From Volvox africanus (taxonomy: Eukaryota > Chlorophyta > Chlorophyceae > Chlamydomonadales > Volvocaceae), in assembly GCA_030268105.1 (NCBI GenBank), contig BSDZ01000124.1:100656-164655 (forward strand): DNA of 64,000 nt, written 5' to 3'. Shown in pieces: positions 58,991-64,000 of the stretch; position 1 is the stretch's first letter; each line of letters opens with the position of its first letter. The position numbers and the translations under genes were made by a program. Below the pieces are notes generated by a model. The model was not told the DNA's origin. It was given only the letters and a program-made list of their open reading frames with translations, and did not search any database.

Positions 58991-60741
58991 CACGTCTGGA
59001 TGCTCCGAATTAGAACCGTGTAGATTCGTTCCTAAGGGCGGATCGTGAAGCGTAGGTCGCGACACAGAACAAGAGGTGAACCACTGGCAAGGGCGAAACG
59101 TATCGTGCTCGCATCGTCGTTTCTGTGTTCCTATGAAGGAATGTACCTAAATGATTCAATGTTTCACCGCACTTTCACCTCAATACGCGCACATCCATAA
59201 AGCGTTGGTGAGCTGCAACCATTCATGATCAGTGTGCCCTTGCGAGGCGGCCGATGTATCCTTGCAGTTATGCGAGGGTAGGTATTGCTTTAAGGAACGA
59301 GGCAGGCGGCAATGCATGCGTGCAACTTTGGTGATGGCTGATGCCACCATCTAAATTTCTTTCCGTGCATGGCCGCTGCACAGCGGCATATACAGACCGA
59401 TCAATATCATTATCCAACATCGTACTTGAATGTGGGGCATGACTTAACTTGGTACTGCTCAACCTCTCTCTCTGCGTTTTCCCTGTTTCGATTAATTATT
59501 TAGCTACTCTTATTCCACGTTATTTAATCTCATCTCATCGTACGACTCGCTCGCGCAGCCCTCTGAGCCTCCTCTTGTTATAGGCTCGTCCGGGGCCTTA
59601 CGAGCCCCTAAGAGTTTGTAGCGATCATCAACCACCATCACCGGGGTAACTGTTGTTTTCCATTCTGTCAATAGTTGAATGTTAAGTTCTAATTATTTGA
59701 TCTAATAAACTCGCGACATTTTTACAAAAATACCGGTGTTGTTATCGGTCCATTTTATGACGCATTACATTGCTTCAATCAGGAACAATGATCAAAAGCC
59801 CTAAGGGAAATAAGCACTTTTGAATAAAAAAATATTTAATATTAATATTAAAAATAAAAGCTCTGCGCTGCTCTTCTGGGCGTGGTCTAGTCGAGAGTCG
59901 TAGTTATTAGTGGACTAATATTTTATATGCCTTCTATTACTTCAATGTTATTATGCAACCCTACGAGGCGTTTCAAAGCTTGACGTCTCCCTCCAGATTG
60001 TCATGGGCAGTTGCTTTAGCCTCGTCATTACAAGCTCCGAATCAAGACTCTTTTGCAGATTCAAAATATGTGCAACGTTACTGATCGATCGACAACGGCA
60101 TATCTGAGACCTTTTTGTACGTTGTACGTTTTTGAACATTGAGGCGTGGTTGTCATTTTGCATTATCTAGTGCATCGCGGTTACGTTGTCTTCGAAACGG
60201 ATTAGAGCTTTGTTCAGAAGCTTGCTTACTCGTTTGAAACGTAAAATATCTTTTACGGCACACACTGTGTAGCATGCTGCGCAAGTATCTTGGCTCCCCT
60301 AAGCGCGAGTGCGTCATAATTCGAATGTGCTTTGGCACATCTAAATGATTGGCCAGTCATGTCTTCTTGCTGGAGGCGGCGGCGACTCTGGCAGCTGAGG
60401 AGAGGGAAGAAGGATGGCGTGTGTACGAGTAACAATTATTGAATTGTCTTGTGAGTAACCGACAGGTGGACGGTTGACATGCTCGTATCACTCGTGTACA
60501 CGTGTATACACGGCTACAATGTAAACCTTTGCGAGGCAATTTGTTCCTCTTCATGGTGTCCATCTGAACGAATCAGATTCTGTTTCCTAGGCACCAAGCT
60601 ATATAATAATACAATACAGATACTTACACAATCGGAAGCGCATCGCATCGGAAGTCCATTCGTATTGCGTCGACAGGCTCTGATCGCAAAGAGCCCTTGC
60701 TTCGTTAAGGCCATCCTGCTGTCGCCCTTAATTCCTAGCTC
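58991..60741. other. Gene-empty end of long unit (U4, indel-rich)
   Basis: Equivalent to 27700-29448, with many single-base indels against U2 and U3. Confidence 0.5.
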
Positions 60742-63261
60742 AATGTTTTTTTGGAAACCACGCCACCGAGGTACTGCGCAGGGTGGCAACGCGGTTTCTG
60801 TGCCTGCACGTAGGCCTTGTACAAATGAAATGCGTATGTCAGCCACGCACCGTAAGCAGCACCTTGGCAGGTACCAAGTTGTCGAGTCCGTGCAGGGGTC
60901 CGAACAGGGACCTCTGGGTCCGTCCATGTGTACATGCGTAAGCGCGCTGACGTACCTTTTCTTGATCGCCGCACTCCAGAAGTCTGAAGACCCTGGGCGG
61001 AGTTTGTGGAATTCCAACAGCGGCCGTCGCCCTGTTGAATTTAAATTCGCAGCTTTGGGTGGTATTCTTGTCGACGATGCCAAAGACAGCCTATGCAGAT
61101 GATGCGGCATGCAGGGGCCGGTCAAGCTGGCTGGCGAGCAAAGCATTTTCGTACAGAGAACAGTGCTTCGTATGGTGCCGCTTATTAGGTCGAAGGTATG
61201 GCGCTTGCACCCTAGAACGAACGAACAAGCCCTCGTCCAAGCTGAATCCCCGCCCTGCCCCCTCCCACACCCGCCCTCCGCCCAGCTGCCTTATCCCCAC
61301 TCTCTTCTTCTCCCTCTTTTCTCTCTCTCCAACCTTGAATTTGTCGCCAGTTAGCACCTTATTCTCCCATTGGTAAGCCGCAACCGCTTCAAAGCCACGC
61401 ATCAGGCGTGTCGGTGGCATTTTGCAACTTGGATCCGAAATCAAGAAGCTGGTGGGCGAGGTCGTGTCTAGACTGTTGAGGGGATTTCTGTTTCTTCACT
61501 TTTTGCGGAGACTTGCTCGAGCGAGGCCCTCACCAACACAGCGCCTGTCCAAGTTATGAGCGAGGACGCACAGCCTTGGAGAGTGGCGAGCCCACAGGTA
61601 CGGGACCTGGGATCTCTGATTAAGTGCGGAGGGATGGACCGTTGTTGTAAGGGTAAGTAAGTCCAGGGATCACGTGAGGCAAGCAAAGGCAAAAACGGCT
61701 GCATGTGCGCGGATGTAAACAAGCATCTGCAAAGCGAGCCTGCTAGTGCAAATTCAACGCGGCCGCTGCTCTGCCCTTATTCCGCATGTCGCTTTCACCT
61801 GCCCGCCACGTTTCCGTCTAAATACCCTAGCCCAGCTGCGCGCGGTGTAGCCTGTACCCCTATCCAGCTTGTCCAACATACAACCCAGATGCTCCAGTCC
61901 CCGTGCTGGCACACTCCGCCGGAGCTACATTTTACCTTCATGGACAGTCACTATGTCTTTGGTATTGTAAGGATCCGCTTGCGACCTCACTGCTGCTCAA
62001 CACAGCCTTTCCGTCCCCTATATCTGGCGCGTTCCGTCGCAGGTCACCAAGTACATGTCACCAGATAGCTAGGGCTGGTTCAGCAGCAGTCACCAGATAT
62101 CTGGAGCTGGTACAGCCTCCCGCCCAGCAGCAGTCGCCAGGCGCGCCCTACAAGCTGTATGCAGTCCGAACACAGGGCTGTCTTGAGAGAAATGCGCTTG
62201 CACGGCAGTAGGTCAATCCACTGTGTTGCGGTGGGTCCTGACAGGAAGGGGCATGTGCATGCATGCGTTGTGCGGTGGTGAACGGGGGAAATGGAGTTAT
62301 CGCTGCATGGTGAGACGCACCCGGCTGGGGTTCTGGCGATATCTGAGTTTGCGCGGCTTTATGCATCTGCTCATGTGGTGATTGGCGCGCTTGGCCTCAA
62401 GGGCTGGCCTGTCTGTGCGGGGTCGAAATTTCACTCGCTTGCTGTCAACTTGTGCTAGCTTCGGCTTGCGCAAGTGTGCGGATGGAGGCTTAGTGGGTTT
62501 TCGGTGGACGCCGGGTATCATGTCACTGCTTCATGGGTGATATGGCTATAGCATAATGAGCTGTTCAATAGCTAGCAGTACCGCTTTGCTTTCTACTATC
62601 CCCGTTACCCGAGTACACATGCTAAGCTGGGGATCATGTATTCTCCCAAGGGGGCGGCATGATAATAACTGTGCGTGAATCTGGATTGGATTTGGTGGAA
62701 GGAGGGTACGCAGGCATTTATTGATTTCCATGCAAATAAAACGAAAAGCGCCCTAGGGTCCGTGCCATTGGGAGTGTCCGCAGCAGTGATTTAAGGGGGG
62801 TCACGATATGGCCCAGTAAGCCTCGTTTTGTTCATCAAGTTTCACGTGGTTCCCTGAGCCATACATGTCTCTTTTGCCCGAGCTACCCTCAACGAACTCT
62901 TGCTAGGCCCTAAGCACAACGTGTCCCCCTGGAGTCATAATCAGAGTGTCTCGGGACAAAAAACACGTCGTGTTTGTTGGATTGTTTCGTGCCAAAATTT
63001 GGTTGCGTGGTGAATTTTGTTATGCCCCATCTATCATGCTTATTTAGCTCGCCAGACGGGCTGCATGTGCGGGGATGGTGTGTGTATGGTGCGGCAGTTG
63101 TCAGGCGACCGGGCAGAAGGGCTACGGACCAAGGGGAGGCAGTAGACGGAGGTGTTGGACGAAGCAATAACAGGTCTCAGCTAGGGTGGGCGCACGGCCG
63201 CAGGCATGGCTTCATGCCGGTGGCCACGGGCAACAAGCCATGCTTGTATGCTCACTGTCAT

Positions 63262-63410
63262 GCGATCCAGGATCCTTGGGAGCTTCCTTTTGACACTTTG
63301 CCTGTCCCTGGAACGAAACATATATATGGGGCTTTGACTTCATATTCGGTGTCTTTCGATACCACCCTTAATTGGGCAGACTCTGATACCTATGTTTTGT
63401 ACTATAATCG
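63262..63410. repeat. R147 in block A (U5)
   Basis: Same segment with small indels near its middle (CTTTTGAC for CTTGGAC) and at its end. Any partner would lie beyond the window. Confidence 0.8.
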
Positions 63411-63915
63411 ATAACAATTCTCTTTAGAAGGAAAATCAAAGGCATCGAGCGTGAAAGAGCATGCGCCAAGGCCCCATATTTCCATAATAAAACGCTGAGA
63501 GCTGCAAATTCTATCCTAGGAAAAAGAGGGTTCAACTTCGCGTCGTCCACAGACGCTACTGGCCGTGGTTCCAGCTTAGTACTGAATGCACATAACTTCC
63601 CTGTGCCATCCTAACTGTGGATTGATTGGAAGCTTTCCGTAAGCAAACGAAATACCTCAAAATTTCTCACATATGTAAAGAAGCCCCTGGCAGGGCAGGT
63701 ACACTCTCCGCCGTACTTTCATCAAACTTTTGCTACTTAGGCTGTTCAGTGCGCATTTTCTCACTACAAGCGTTTTTAAATGCAACGTTGTTTACTGCTA
63801 CCTGCTCTCACACTCTATCTCTATCCAACTTACTTTCAACATACGCACACCGCGCCTTAAGCTGCAAGCACACCTGTCTTTGGATAGGCTTGCTGTTTGC
63901 GTGGATTCGGATACC

Positions 63916-64000
63916 ATGAGCTGTGTCGCTAGGCCCGTCCTAAAAGCCATGCTCAGTGGAATCTTCTACCTGGCGCGGACATGCTTCGAGGTCTTCTACC
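63916..64000 (+). CDS. Gene B of U5, exon 1 only (cut by window)
   Basis: The start codon and 85 nt of exon 1 are present and match the other copies. The window ends four bases before the expected splice donor. Confidence 0.5.
   Translation, partial: MSCVARPVLKAMLSGIFYLARTCFEVFY

Larger units (their letters stand above)
45094..60741. repeat. Tandem unit U4 (long form, 15,648 bp)
   Basis: A complete unit that aligns with U3 at an offset of 15,645 through gene B, then 15,644 and 15,643 after single-base losses. From about 57.77 kb it begins to show single-base insertions and deletions against U2 and U3 (for example at about 57775, 58117, 58256 and 58897), mostly in short homopolymers. Confidence 0.92.
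60742..64000. repeat. Tandem unit U5 (partial, block A and start of gene B)
   Basis: Block A again, ending inside exon 1 of gene B at the window edge. Its content and order match A1 to A4, but it carries a one-base indel roughly every few dozen bases and few substitutions. This breaks all the small ORFs that the other A blocks keep open. Confidence 0.9.

Overview
The window looks like nuclear DNA of a eukaryote, most likely a protist or alga; an early-diverging fungus is also possible. The evidence is short GT-AG introns (58 to 239 bp) with a fungal/protist-like CTAAC branch site, a chromodomain-type Ty3/Gypsy LTR retrotransposon, and gene-poor DNA near 50% GC by eye. I cannot name the species. 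There are no rRNA genes, no recognisable tRNA genes and no CRISPR array.

The window is one head-to-tail tandem array. U1 (1-6649, start cut by the window edge) is a short unit that repeats with a 6,734-bp period. U2 (6650-29448) is a long unit carrying a 7.29-kb retrotransposon. U3 (29449-45093) and U4 (45094-60741) are long units of about 15.65 kb. U5 (60742-64000) is the beginning of a further unit. Each long unit holds the following, in order: block A (about 3.2 kb, nearly identical in all units, no convincing gene); gene B; block C with a possible minus-strand exon pair; block D with a Cys-rich ORF; a sulfatase fragment; an AT-rich decayed IS630-family transposase; a minus-strand membrane-protein pseudogene; a Ser/Pro-rich ORF cluster; and about 1.7 kb of gene-empty DNA.

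Gene B is the best-supported host gene. My model has three coding exons, a predicted product of 440 residues, about ten 19-residue repeats encoded by a 57-bp minisatellite, and a C-terminal segment resembling a J-domain in which HPD is replaced by NPH. Differences between the copies fall in the predicted introns or at third codon positions, which supports the model. U1, U3 and U4 keep the gene intact. In U2 the retrotransposon sits inside exon 1.

The retrotransposon (9889-17178, minus strand) has 824-bp LTRs that look identical, a 5-bp target duplication (CGGAC), a primer-binding site and a polypurine tract. Gag and Pol lie in the same frame and are separated by a single UAG. The integrase core has lost the part that normally carries the second and third catalytic acids, so this copy should not integrate on its own.

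U1 arose from a long unit through two large deletions, each filled with unrelated or A-derived sequence. U3 and U4 share a 155-bp intron insertion and are the youngest pair. Single-base differences between the A blocks form combinations that need recombination or gene conversion. From about 57.7 kb onward, single-base indels become frequent in sequence that is otherwise near-identical, which suggests poorly polished sequence rather than biology.
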